Assembly (NCBI GenBank): GCA_030602705.1
Contig: JAUVZF010000019.1
Coordinates: 1 to 56,375, forward strand
Source of the DNA: Planctomycetota bacterium
GTDB taxonomy: Bacteria > Planctomycetota > Phycisphaerae > FEN-1346
Direction of reading: 5' to 3'
Length of the DNA stretch: 56,375 bases
Below are positions 9,013-17,283 of this stretch, in pieces. The translations under genes were made by a program, and so were the position numbers. The first letter of the stretch is position 1, and each line of letters begins with the position of its first letter. Under the pieces are notes generated by a model. That model was not told where the DNA came from. It ran no database searches and saw only the letters and a program-made list of their open reading frames with translations.

Positions 9013-10317
9013 GGTACTGTCAAGTATTGTGTGTAATTTCTGGTACGAGGTGCCAGCGGAGGAGTTGTCCGAAGACGGCGCGTTCGGCTGCGGGCTTGTT
9101 TGCGAAGGCATCCATGGGCCGCAGTCGTCGCCTCAGTTTTCGGATCAGCCGCTCCGTCAGGCTTGTGGTACGGGTCCTTCGCCACCAGGGTTCAGGCATA
9201 TGATAGAACGTTAACGAGTCGTCCAGGCCTTCGAGGAACCAAGCCACCGTCTCCTCGGCCCGTCCGGCCCATCGGGACGCCCATCGCCGGGTCTCCTCCA
9301 CGGCCACCTCCAGGCTCACGCACCGGAAGATTCGCCCCGCCTCTCGCACCATCCGCCCCCGCCACGGCACCTGCCCCAGCCGCGTCCACAACGCCACCAA
9401 GCGGTGCCACACGCACGACTGCCACGGGACCTCGGGGTACACCTCGCGGACCGCCGCCTTGATCGACCCGGAGTCGTCCGTGACGAACAGATCGACGCCT
9501 TCCAGCCCACGACGCCGCAGGTCCCACAAGAGGTCCCGGCACGATTCGCCCCTCTCGACCGAGAAGCCCAGCACCGCCTTCGAGCCGTCCTCACGAAGCC
9601 CCACCACCAGCATCACCACCCGCTTGCGCCCCTCGACCGTCACGTACATCCCGTCGATCTGGACCACAGGATAGACGGGCTCGATGGGCTGCCGGCGGTA
9701 CGCCGCCAGCCGTTCGTCGAGCCATCGCATCAGCATCGCCACCGTCTGGTGGCTCAGGCTCTCGCCCCAGAGTTGCTCGGCCAACTCCGCCGCGTCCCGC
9801 AGGCTCACGCCCATCAGGAACGCCCGCCGCAGGACCCGATCCACGTCGCGGCACCGCCGCTGGTACCGGTCGAAGACGACCCGGCAATCGAGACGGACCC
9901 CGCGGATCCGCGGCACCGTCACCACCACCGCCCCGCACGGCGAGACCAGCCGGCGCCGGTAATAGCCGTGGCGGTAACCCGTGCGACCGCCGGTCCGCTC
10001 GTGCCAGTCCGCTCCCAACGCCAGACGCTGCTCGTGACGCAGGACCTTCTCCACCACGTCCTTCACCAGGCGGCGAACGACCCCGTCCACCCAGGTCCAG
10101 AACGCCTCTTGCCGCCCGGCCACGTCTTCCGCTACGATAGGCTGTCGCATGAAGGTACGCCTCCTTTCTGTCTGTGGTGACGAAAAGGACTAGCGTACCT
10201 TCTTTTTGGCCCGTGTCATGCCCCTACGCTTCGGCCTCGCTCCGCTCGGCCTCCGCTCCGGGGCATGACCTCCTCAACAGCACCTCCACCAAATTACACA
10301 CAACTCGTTACACTACT
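9013..10317. mobile_element. IS256-family insertion sequence, complete, 1305 bp
   Basis: The ends are imperfect inverted repeats of about 27 bp. The left end starts GGTACTGTCAAGTATTGTG and the right end, read inward, starts AGTAGTGTAACGAGTTGTG; the inner 13 bases are identical. Nine-base direct repeats flank the element. It carries one transposase gene whose stop codon lies inside the left terminal repeat. Between the transposase start and the right end is a hairpin-capable stretch with arms GTCATGCCCC and GGGGCATGAC (about 10217-10268). Length, terminal repeats and 8-9 bp duplication fit the IS256 family. Intact termini and frame-true duplication suggest a recent insertion. Confidence 0.9.
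9020..10150 (-). CDS. IS256-family transposase (mutator type)
   Basis: The 376-aa product shows the DDE triad expected for this family: Asp166 in VVQIDGMYV, Asp225 in LFVTDDSGS and Glu333 in TTSLTERLIRKLRR. It also has the conserved QSCVWHR box between the second Asp and the Glu. The length is near the usual 390-400 aa. It has an AGGAGG ribosome binding site ten bases before the ATG at 10150. It moves the surrounding element by cut-and-paste through a circular intermediate, as known for the family. The frame is intact, so the element may still be active. Confidence 0.93.
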   Translation of the reverse strand: MRQPIVAEDVAGRQEAFWTWVDGVVRRLVKDVVEKVLRHEQRLALGADWHERTGGRTGYRHGYYRRRLVSPCGAVVVTVPRIRGVRLDCRVVFDRYQRRCRDVDRVLRRAFLMGVSLRDAAELAEQLWGESLSHQTVAMLMRWLDERLAAYRRQPIEPVYPVVQIDGMYVTVEGRKRVVMLVVGLREDGSKAVLGFSVERGESCRDLLWDLRRRGLEGVDLFVTDDSGSIKAAVREVYPEVPWQSCVWHRLVALWTRLGQVPWRGRMVREAGRIFRCVSLEVAVEETRRWASRWAGRAEETVAWFLEGLDDSLTFYHMPEPWWRRTRTTSLTERLIRKLRRRLRPMDAFANKPAAERAVFGQLLRWHLVPEITHNT

Positions 10318-11232
10318 GAGTTGGTTGCCCTTACTGACCTGCCTCAGAACTTCGAGATAGCGGCGTTCGAGATCAGGATGCAGGTGAGCATCTGCTTCGT
10401 CCATGAGAATCACAGAGCCCTTTGGCTGAAGTTGGTGGAACCGGATGAAAGTGCTCAGAATCTCTTTCTCCCCAGAAGACAGGTCGTCGATGTCGATCTC
10501 GCCGCGCGGCGTCTTGATGACGAATCTGAACGGAGACTCATGGATCAGGACCTCAACGAACTCCATGGGGGCGAAGAAGTCATTGAAGAAGTCGCGAATT
10601 GGGCCCAAGGAATCTTGGAAGACGGGATTTCCCGCGCGTTGGGATGCGGCAAGTTCCTGGGTGTCTCGCATGACCAAGCCCGCGAGGTACTGCTTTGTGA
10701 ACCGGAACTTCTGCGCGCCTGGTGCCCCGAGTGTCTCCTTGGTACGATCATCGCTGAGAAAACTCGAATCCCACGTCGATAAGTCGATCTTGGGGGTCAC
10801 TCTGTACGGATCGAAGTAGTCGAAGAACCCCGGCGAGTGAAGCACTGACCGAGAGTAGGAACTGAGGAGCTGGCCGGTAGGCGATGATCGCCTGACGACT
10901 CGTCCTCGACCGCCCTCCTCGATCTCGATGATGATGTCGTCCCGTTCAGGGCACGTATGGGTGGACCGCTTCTGAACGAACTCGCGTTCATTGTCGGAGA
11001 AGGCCAACGTCATTGAAATGCGGCTGAGATCTGAGTCCGCTGACACTGCACGAGGATCCAACGGAAAGCGCCCATAGGCTCCAGCGTGCTCCTTGGCAGT
11101 CATCAAGGCTTGCAGGAGCGCGCTCTTCCCGCAACCGTTGCCTCCACAGATCACCATGAAGTCCGGTGGGTTCTCGCACTCCGCCAAGCGGAGGTTGCGG
11201 AAGTTCTCGATACGGAATCGCTCGATTCGCAT
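10318..11232 (-). pseudogene. OLD-type ATP-dependent endonuclease, N-terminal half (ATPase)
   Basis: The N-terminal half of the interrupted gene encodes an SMC/RecF-like ATPase: a start typical of the class (MRIERFRIENFRNL), Walker A GGNGCGKS at residues 30-37, the ABC signature LSSGE, and Walker B VILMDEADAHLHP. After VSKGNQ the frame runs into the insertion sequence and stops after a few foreign residues. The ATG at 11232 has AGGAG five bases upstream. In intact relatives this ATPase controls the TOPRIM nuclease encoded by 8101-9003. Transcription would read through the element leftward. The truncated protein lacks the H-loop and the nuclease and should be inert. Confidence 0.88.
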
Positions 11233-11263
11233 TCGTCTCCTGCTCCTTCCCGACGTGTCTAAG

Positions 11264-11316
11264 GATTCCGGGGCGTTCCGGGGACACCCATAACCGCCCT
11301 CGTGTCAAGGGCGATC
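11264..11316. repeat. REP-like sequence, right arm of an inverted pair
   Basis: Reverse-complement partner of 8025-8082, with the core CACCCATAACCGCCCTCGTG (11285-11304). It lies directly upstream of the start region of the OLD-type gene, and further TTCCGGGGACA-like phrases follow to about 11352. Confidence 0.65.
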
Positions 11317-11373
11317 TTGCCCCGGCAGTTCCGGGGACAGGCAGTTTCGGGGGCAGCGCGTCGCGGATGGCGG

Positions 11374-11583
11374 CTAGCGAACCTTCATCATCTGTACGAA
11401 CTCATTCCAGGACATCCTCTTACCATTCTCCCTGGCAGTCCGGCCCTTGCACCAGATAAGGCCGGTCTTGGTCAAGTACAGGTCGCCAAGTTGCCTCCTG
11501 TTGTTCGGGCTACGGACCTCGAACTCGATACCCTTCGATTTCACCTCCATGCTGACTCCCAAGTCTTTAATCCAAACCCTCAT
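11374..11583 (-). CDS. small conserved-looking hypothetical protein
   Basis: A 69-aa product starting MRVWIKDLGVSMEV. I do not recognise a named family. It has a short beta-rich centre (KGIEFEVRSPNNRRQLGDLY), an aromatic/basic patch (LIWCKGRT) and a helical end (MSWNEFVQMMKV), so it looks like a small folded cytoplasmic protein rather than chance translation. The ATG at 11583 has AAAGGGGAAGAG just upstream. A longer frame continues upstream into repeat DNA and was rejected as the start. No operon partners. I am fairly sure it is a gene, not sure what it does. Confidence 0.6.
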   Translation of the reverse strand: MRVWIKDLGVSMEVKSKGIEFEVRSPNNRRQLGDLYLTKTGLIWCKGRTARENGKRMSWNEFVQMMKVR

Positions 11584-11689
11584 TCTCTTCCCCTTTCCTA
11601 TTGCATTGGGCCCCAACGAATGTAACCGCGTTTTTAACCCGGGCAGTTCCGGGGAGGCAATGCCCAACTCGGCCAGGCTGCCTGCCCTC

Positions 11690-11866
11690 AGCATGATTGC
11701 CGGGGCGCGCCCCGGCCTACGGCTGTCAATGGTATACAGCATGATTGCCGGGGCGCGCCCCGGCCTACGGCTGTCATGGGTTTAGAGTAATACGAGATGT
11801 TGTGTTCGTCAAGTTGAATCACCGGCGGCAGCGGCGGGGGATGAACGGCAACGGCCTTCAACGCAG
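11690..11866. repeat. 177-bp direct repeat, copy 1 (island boundary)
   Basis: It begins with two tandem copies of a unit centred on GCCGGGGCGCGCCCCGGC (a self-complementary core) followed by CTACGGCTGTCA. It ends CGGCCTTCAACGCAG, one base before the stop codon of the LEPR-XLL gene. The second copy lies at 17284-17462. The two differ at only a few positions and by a two-base length difference. Confidence 0.85.
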
Positions 11867-11867
11867 A

Positions 11868-13568
11868 TCACAGCCGCACGTTAAGGGCAGGCAGGTCGAG
11901 CGGGTCGAGCAGGCTGCCGGTTGCGGCCAGGTCGATGTCGGTCGCAGACTCTCCAAAGGAGTCTGCGACCTTCGGAGAGGCGGCCGTCTCGGACGCCGCC
12001 GGCGACCAGGCGGGGGACTGCGGCGCGGCCGCCGCGACCGAGGCGACAAGCGCCCCGGCAGTGAAATCGTCGTCGGCCGCCGTTGCGGCCGGAGCCGTCT
12101 CGCCCGGAAGCGCCGCCGGCGCTTCGGTCTCGGCGGCGTGGGCCGGTTCTTCGGCCAGCAGCGCCGCCTCAGGCGAATCCGTCAACGCCGCCGGCTCGGC
12201 CGCCAGGGGCGGCAGCGGAGAGGTGGCGCCCACGGCCATGCCTCCACCGATCAAGGTCGGAAGGTTTCCCAGATGGGCGTTGGTTGCCAGCGCCGTCGAG
12301 AACCGCGACGTGAAACCGTTGATGTCCCACGAGTCGACCACCCCGTTCGGATCCTCTGCCGCGCCGAAGCCGTGGAAGTCCGCGTCCAGGTCCCGCGCCA
12401 GGTACTTCTGTGTGAAGCCGTTGATGTCCCAGGAGTCCACCGTCCCGTTCGGCTCCTCGTCCGCGCCGAAGCCGCGCAGGCTGTCGACGTAGAAGACCGC
12501 ATCGCCGCCGGCCGCGCCCGGCAGCCACATGAGGTCCATGGTCGAGCCGGCAACATCGACGTCGCCGGCACTGTCCGCCAGGTCCGTGACGCTGCCGGAT
12601 TTGGTGATCGCGTATTCAGGCGGCGCGATCCTGCGAACGCCCTCCACGGCGGCGGCGAGGTCCAGATGCGTATGGGGCAGCCAGCCCTGAACCACACTCA
12701 TGCGCGCGTTGCTCGTCTCCACGCGAAGGCCCGCGCCCTCCAGGGCGCGGATGATGCTGGCGTCGACGGCCTCGACGTGGACGTAGACCTGGAGTTCGCC
12801 CGCGTCGTTCGCGCGCAGGACGATCCCAAGCGATCCCACGTCCCCGCCGGACTCCAGGACGGCGTGGGCGTGTCGGAGGCGAGGCGAAACGACGTCGTCG
12901 GCCGGTTTGTCGGGTAACTCGATGTCGATGGACGCAGCCTCCGGCGCTTCGGTCTCGGCGGCGGGGGCCGGTTCTTCGGCCGGCAGCGCCGCCTCCGACG
13001 CTTCGGTCTCAGCGGCGGGGGCCGGTTCTTCGGCCGGCAGCGCCGACGCCGGCGCTTCGGTCTCGGCGGCGGGGGCCGGTTCTTCGGCCGGCAGCGCCGC
13101 CTCCGGCGAATCCGTCAACGCCGTCGCCGGCTCGGGAACCAACGTGACAAGCCCCTCTGTTGTGTCCCCACCGGCCGGCGTGTAGGAGAAGTAAATGTCC
13201 GACGCCGTCAGGCCGATAGGCAGGCAGATGCCCACGCTGTTCTCACCCTCCGTCAGGGAGGGGACGCTGAAGTAGGCCAGCGTGTCACCGTCGTTCTGCA
13301 CCGGACCGTGGGTAAAGAACGCCCCCACGCTCCCCGTCGCGATCCAACCTGGCGGCTGGGTGCTGGAACCGATGCCGATTACCATTACATCCGCACCCAC
13401 GTCAAAGAAGAGCTCACCGGTGGTGAAGTCGTAGATGCATTCGGCCTCTCCGCTGCTGACGTCATGGCCGACGTCGAGGCTCGAGCCGAAGTTGTTGCTC
13501 AGGAGCAGGCGTGCCTCCAGGGGTTCAAAGCAGCATGCGGCCTTCGCTCTTGCATAGGTAGATTCCAT
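11868..13568 (-). CDS. LEPR-XLL surface protein with dockerin-like repeats
   Basis: The 566-aa product starts with the planctomycete LEPR-XLL type signal (CFEPLEARLLLS at residues 13-24), associated with export of large surface proteins. It is followed by a beta-rich domain to about residue 145. Then come low-complexity Ala/Pro/Glu repeats of the type LPAEEPAPAAETEA, about three copies, with a degenerate copy near the C-terminus. Residues about 225-320 resemble a prodomain-like region seen in exported serine proteases (VVQGWLPHTHLDL), but no catalytic triad follows. Two copies of NGTVDSWDINGF-type sequence near 365-420 resemble dockerin type I calcium-binding repeats. The ATG at 13568 has AGGGGGATGAGCG upstream. 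It probably shares the promoter at 13927-13954 with the broken gene upstream. Anchoring or matrix assembly is the likely role, by inference. Confidence 0.8.
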   Translation of the reverse strand: MESTYARAKAACCFEPLEARLLLSNNFGSSLDVGHDVSSGEAECIYDFTTGELFFDVGADVMVIGIGSSTQPPGWIATGSVGAFFTHGPVQNDGDTLAYFSVPSLTEGENSVGICLPIGLTASDIYFSYTPAGGDTTEGLVTLVPEPATALTDSPEAALPAEEPAPAAETEAPASALPAEEPAPAAETEASEAALPAEEPAPAAETEAPEAASIDIELPDKPADDVVSPRLRHAHAVLESGGDVGSLGIVLRANDAGELQVYVHVEAVDASIIRALEGAGLRVETSNARMSVVQGWLPHTHLDLAAAVEGVRRIAPPEYAITKSGSVTDLADSAGDVDVAGSTMDLMWLPGAAGGDAVFYVDSLRGFGADEEPNGTVDSWDINGFTQKYLARDLDADFHGFGAAEDPNGVVDSWDINGFTSRFSTALATNAHLGNLPTLIGGGMAVGATSPLPPLAAEPAALTDSPEAALLAEEPAHAAETEAPAALPGETAPAATAADDDFTAGALVASVAAAAPQSPAWSPAASETAASPKVADSFGESATDIDLAATGSLLDPLDLPALNVRL

Positions 13569-13637
13569 CGCTCATCCCCCTACCTCAGGTCCCATGATTC
13601 CTGTTTGGCCTGATCGCCCTGCGTCGGCAACGCGCCT

Positions 13638-13887
13638 TCAAGTCCAACGGGCTGAGCCCCGCGCTCTTCGCCGGAGAGCCAAAACCCAACACCCCGCCAG
13701 CACAAGGCCGACGGTGGCGGGTTCCGGAAGGATCGTTATCTGTGTGCTGACATCGGTGTCGCCGTAAATCACACCGGAGAGTTCATACTGGCCCGGCGTC
13801 CGCCACTGCGGCAACAGCCCCCACGAGGCCGGCCACCACCGCCGCAACCGCGACCCGTGACAGGAAAGACTCCCTTGAAGGTTTCAT
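13638..13887 (-). pseudogene. frameshifted mini PEP-CTERM protein
   Basis: The ATG at 13887 opens a signal peptide (MKPSRESFLSRVAVAAVVAG...) that stops at 13783-13785 after 34 codons. In a different frame the same stretch continues from PGQYELSGVIYGDTDV to a standard PEP-CTERM tail, ILPEPATVGLVLAG, then a hydrophobic stretch and RRRAR. A single base change near 13790-13800 would join them into an 80-90 residue exported protein with little between signal peptide and sorting signal. The gap could be a true mutation or a sequencing error. The protein would be unusually short for a PEP-CTERM substrate. It has its own promoter just upstream and sits before the LEPR-XLL gene. Confidence 0.65.
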
Positions 13888-13926
13888 TGGACGTGCCCCC
13901 CATCCCTCCCTGCGCATTCCGATACA

Positions 13927-13954
13927 ATTATACCACAGAATCGCAGGGAGTCAA
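13927..13954 (-). promoter_or_regulatory. sigma-70-type promoter for the mini PEP-CTERM / LEPR-XLL unit
   Basis: On the minus strand TTGACT (13954-13949) and TATAAT (13932-13927) are separated by 16 bp. Transcription would start near 13920, about 33 bases before the ATG at 13887. Confidence 0.75.
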
Positions 13955-13957
13955 ATA

Positions 13958-13981
13958 GAAGCGCTCGCTTGCAAGCGCTTC
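13958..13981. promoter_or_regulatory. inverted repeat next to the -35 box, possible operator
   Basis: A 24-base near-perfect palindrome with arms GAAGCGCT and AGCGCTTC lies four bases upstream of the TTGACT box. Its position suits an activator or repressor site, but no regulator gene is nearby and it could equally be a stray palindrome. Confidence 0.4.
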
Positions 13982-14130
13982 ACGAAAGGACCTCCTTGCC
14001 ATGCGATCCCGCACGCGGCACCGGAGAACGCCTCCGGGACACCAGCACGCCAACACATCCTAGGATGCCCGTCCGTAGAGATCCTGTCAACAGAAAAGTC
14101 GGAAAATCTATGAGTTCCGGTGACATAGAC

Positions 14131-14273
14131 CAATGGCGGTGAATTAAGGGCCTTCTTGTGGTCAGGCGCGAGGCTGGCGAGCAGCACACCCTCGTTTTCC
14201 ACGCGAAATCGGCATTCCCACGACCCGCGAACAGGCCACTTGTGCCCGTCTCGGGCTTATTTCACCGCCATTG
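14131..14273. mobile_element. MITE-like element, 143 bp, with 18-bp terminal inverted repeats
   Basis: The ends CAATGGCGGTGAATTAAG (14131-14148) and its near-exact reverse complement (14256-14273, one mismatch) are flanked on both outer sides by the direct repeat GTGACATAGAC (14120-14130 and 14274-14284). Terminal inverted repeats plus a flanking duplication, with no transposase inside, is the layout of a miniature inverted-repeat transposable element. An 11-bp duplication is long for most DDE elements, so the mobilising family is unknown. Confidence 0.7.
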
Positions 14274-14336
14274 GTGACATAGACCTTATCTCCCTTTGCC
14301 CTTCGGCTTCGGGCGGGCAGTTCTGCGTTGACACCT

Positions 14337-14400
14337 TCTGCATTGCGGATTGAACGGCGCAACGGCCTCACGCAAAGCCGCAAAGGCGCAACGAACAACA
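14337..14400. repeat. short dispersed repeat downstream of the PEP-CTERM gene
   Basis: Contains GCGGATTGAACGGC and CTCACGCAAAGCCGCAAAGG. Diverged copies lie around 7876-7940 and 34985-35012, the last one also directly downstream of a PEP-CTERM gene. Confidence 0.55.
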
Positions 14401-14485
14401 GGCCGGCGGGGGCTGGGAAAACGGCGTCCCCGACCGGGCGGGCCGGGGACGTGTATCGGGCAATGGGGTTGCATGGTTTTTCGCG

Positions 14486-17083
14486 TCAGGCCGTCCGGCG
14501 CCGGCGGGCGAGCAGCCCCAGAGCGCCGAGCGAGAGCAGCACGAGCGTCGCCGGCTCGGGGAACCAGATGAGCAGTTCGGGATGGTCGATCAGGACGTCC
14601 TCCCCCATAGTCAGGTTGAGGTAGTAGAGCGGGTAGTCGAGGTTGAGGGCCGAGTCGTCACTAAGGATGAGCGTCTTGACGTACTGGGCGTAGTCACCTT
14701 CCGGCCAGTGGGGGACCTTGACGACGTCGAGCGTGCCGCCGTCTTCCAGCAGGATCGTGCCGATGCAGACGTTGTCTTCCTCGCCGGCCCCGGCGATGCT
14801 GCCGGCCCAGATCTCGTGCTCATGCCCCAGGCCGTAGAAGTGGAGCGTCGTCTCGGTCATGTCGATGCCACTGCGATCGTCGCACATCGAGCGGAACTGA
14901 CCGTTCAGGTAGAAATGGGTGTTGGCGTCGGCGTAGAAGGTGGTCAGGGGGTCCCCGGGTCGGTGGCCGACGGCCAGGCCGGCCGCGTACACGTCCACGC
15001 CGTAGAGTTCCATGGAGCCGCCGTCGTACACGCCCACGAAGTCGACGGAGTGTATTTCGCCGCCCGTCATGGTCATCGTGCCGTAGACGGCGAGGTCCCA
15101 GCCCAGGATGTCGATCCGGCTGTCGCCGGTGACGGTCAGCGTGCCGCTGTCGCCAACGGCAAGCCGGTTGTGGGCCTCAATGTTACTATCGGTCAGCCGC
15201 AAGAGGCCGTCGACCGCGAAGTGCTCGTCCATGGCGACGAGGCTGCTCTGTGCCATGGCGTTGAGTTCGGCGCCGGCGTTGACGCGGAAGCGGCTGGCTT
15301 GGATGGTGGTGTTGCGCGTCACGCCTTGGCCGATCATGTAGAACGTGCCGCCCACGACGATCTCCTTCGGGTCGCCCGGCGTGCCGCTGGCATCGAGCGT
15401 GACGCCCGCGCGGAAGGACAGGCTGCCGCCGGCGATGATCTTTGCGCCGGGTTCGAGGAACCACTCGCCGGCGTGGATGTCGAAGTAGTCGTAGACGGTA
15501 AGGGTCTGGTCGCGCCCGATCGTGAAGTCGGTGGGGCGGTCGTAGCGCAGGGACTGGACGGTGCGGCTGTCGCTGAGGATGATGGCGCCCAAGGCGCCAG
15601 GGTCGCCCCCGGGGTCGGGGAAATACAGGGCGTAGAGCGTGTCGTAGGCCGTGTGGCCGGCATTCCAGATGTTGTCCGGCACGCCGACGGGGTCCCAGTT
15701 GGCGGCGTCGTGCCAGTTGCCGCCGGTGTCGGAATCCCAGTCCACGGACTGGGTTGCCACCGGCACGCTGCCGTCGATGTGGCAGTAGTCGATCCAGAGG
15801 TCAACCGAATCGAGGTTGGGAAATACGCCGTCCAGCCACCATTCCTCGTCCATGACCTGGAACATCAGAATCACCGTGCGGCCGCGCTCTTCGTCGGTGA
15901 CGGGGATGTCGAACCGGACCCAAGCGCCCTCCGTATCGTCGAGGATCGTGTCGGCCCACCAGCCGGGGTCGAGGCCGGCGCGGGCCTCGGTGGGGCCGCC
16001 GATGCCGTCGACGATCTGGGTCAGGTACATGAAGGAGACCTGGGTGGCATCGAGCGGGATGTAGAGGTCATTGTGAATGCGGTATTCGCCGCGCATGTAC
16101 TCCTCCGCGCCCGGGTCGCCGACCCACTCGCCCTGGGCGCGGAGATGTGCGGCGTAGTCGTCGGGGGCGCCTCCGGCGGCGAGGTTGACGGCCTCGGCCA
16201 GGCTGTTGGCGCTCTCGCCGTAGTTGTCGTGCCACCAATCGGTGAGGTGGTCGCCCTCCCAGTCCGCGTCCTCGAAGCGGGGGTTGCAAAAGGTGCCGCC
16301 GCCGGGCGCGTACGCCGGCGGTGGACACTGCGGCGGCAGCCCCGGCCCTGGTCCGCCGGGGCCGAAGAAGTTCTTGTCAGAGACGGCGCCGGGCCAACCG
16401 TTATCGCCGGGGCCCATCTCGTCGGACCACATGTGGTCGTTGCCCCAGATGGCGGGGGCCCCTTCCTCCATACCCAAGGCGTCGAACCCGTGGACATCGT
16501 AGAAGAGAGAGTCCGGTTCGCCCTCGGGCGGGACGGCGAACGCTGCATGGACATCCACCTCGTACGGCATGCCGCCGCCGTAGTCGTCGTGGTAGGTCCC
16601 GGGCCCCCAGTAGTCGGCGATGCCCTCCTCCTCATCCTCCCAGTCCCAGTGAAGTTCGATGGTGAGGCGCCCGATGTGGGCCAGCGAGAAGTTGCGCTCC
16701 GCCATGTCCGTGCCCTCGCCCTCGTCGAAGAGATATTCCTCGTAGAACCAGGGGAAGAACGGTTCGGGCAGACCGGGAAGGATGAGAGGACCCATGTTGG
16801 GCACGATGGCGTAGACCGGCAGTTCGGTGAACGTGAACGTGTCCGGGGCGTCGGAGTCGCCCGTGTAGGTGCCGGACGTGTTGACGAGGCCCGACGTGTA
16901 GAGTTCGGTGTAATCCGGGTTGATGACCGCCGGGAAGGACATGCCCTCGTTGATGCTTCCGACCTCGATCTCGACGTCCAGTGTCAGGACGCCGCCGGTG
17001 CCGTCGGCCAGGGCGTCACCGGGAGCGACGACTGCCGCCACGAGACTTGCGCAGGCGGCGAGAAGGTGTGTCGGGTTACGCAT
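14486..17083 (-). CDS. large PEP-CTERM sorting-domain protein
   Basis: The 865-aa product has a signal peptide (MRNPTHLLAACASLVAAVVA...) and a C-terminal exosortase signal: FPEPATLVLLSLGALGLL followed by ARRRR. Such proteins are cleaved at the PEP motif and released to, or anchored in, the envelope or biofilm matrix. The first half is rich in acidic, aromatic and Gly/Pro residues. Residues about 480-830 look like a right-handed beta-helix or autotransporter-like array of short strands (GDSGTLTVTGDSR, YGTMTMTGGE). No catalytic residues are evident. The ATG at 17083 has AAAGGGAAAC upstream; a longer frame starting at 17218 runs through the leader hairpin and is not the likely start. The gene sits behind a promoter and an intrinsic terminator, so its expression is probably attenuated. 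Confidence 0.88.
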   Translation of the reverse strand: MRNPTHLLAACASLVAAVVAPGDALADGTGGVLTLDVEIEVGSINEGMSFPAVINPDYTELYTSGLVNTSGTYTGDSDAPDTFTFTELPVYAIVPNMGPLILPGLPEPFFPWFYEEYLFDEGEGTDMAERNFSLAHIGRLTIELHWDWEDEEEGIADYWGPGTYHDDYGGGMPYEVDVHAAFAVPPEGEPDSLFYDVHGFDALGMEEGAPAIWGNDHMWSDEMGPGDNGWPGAVSDKNFFGPGGPGPGLPPQCPPPAYAPGGGTFCNPRFEDADWEGDHLTDWWHDNYGESANSLAEAVNLAAGGAPDDYAAHLRAQGEWVGDPGAEEYMRGEYRIHNDLYIPLDATQVSFMYLTQIVDGIGGPTEARAGLDPGWWADTILDDTEGAWVRFDIPVTDEERGRTVILMFQVMDEEWWLDGVFPNLDSVDLWIDYCHIDGSVPVATQSVDWDSDTGGNWHDAANWDPVGVPDNIWNAGHTAYDTLYALYFPDPGGDPGALGAIILSDSRTVQSLRYDRPTDFTIGRDQTLTVYDYFDIHAGEWFLEPGAKIIAGGSLSFRAGVTLDASGTPGDPKEIVVGGTFYMIGQGVTRNTTIQASRFRVNAGAELNAMAQSSLVAMDEHFAVDGLLRLTDSNIEAHNRLAVGDSGTLTVTGDSRIDILGWDLAVYGTMTMTGGEIHSVDFVGVYDGGSMELYGVDVYAAGLAVGHRPGDPLTTFYADANTHFYLNGQFRSMCDDRSGIDMTETTLHFYGLGHEHEIWAGSIAGAGEEDNVCIGTILLEDGGTLDVVKVPHWPEGDYAQYVKTLILSDDSALNLDYPLYYLNLTMGEDVLIDHPELLIWFPEPATLVLLSLGALGLLARRRRTA

Positions 17084-17169
17084 GGCTGTTTCCCTTTGAG
17101 AATGGGCGGCGCCCGCGCCGTCTCGAATCTCTCCGGGGCGGACCCGCAATACGTTGTGTACGCGCGCGC

Positions 17170-17208
17170 ACAAAAAAAGGGGGCCGCCTGCCTTCCGGCA
17201 GACTGCCC
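17170..17208 (-). terminator. intrinsic terminator inside the 5' leader of the PEP-CTERM gene
   Basis: On the minus strand GGGGGC pairs with GCCCCC and CTGCC with GGCAG around a GGAA loop, followed directly by seven T residues. It lies about 25 bases after the predicted start point and about 87 bases before the ATG. A smaller hairpin, GAGTG/CACTC (17209-17230), sits just before it. Transcripts stopping here would be about 60-65 nt long. Confidence 0.8.
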
Positions 17209-17239
17209 CCGAGTGCATAAGCCCTCACTCTTCAGCACC

Positions 17240-17267
17240 ATTATACACAAAAAACGCGGCGTGTCAA
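17240..17267 (-). promoter_or_regulatory. consensus sigma-70-type promoter of the PEP-CTERM gene
   Basis: Perfect hexamers on the minus strand: TTGACA (17267-17262) and TATAAT (17245-17240) with a 16-bp spacer. No gene other than the PEP-CTERM one lies downstream. Confidence 0.85.
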
Positions 17268-17283
17268 GCCCGGCGAGGCTCTT

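Noticed and set aside
12907-13115. Ala/Pro/Glu repeats in the LEPR-XLL protein as a separate mobile repeat
   Set aside because: The DNA repeat is in frame and inside the gene, so it is explained as a low-complexity linker.
13951-14202. 83-codon minus-strand frame near the MITE-like element
   Set aside because: It crosses the element edge and flanking duplication and has no ribosome binding site, so it is chance.
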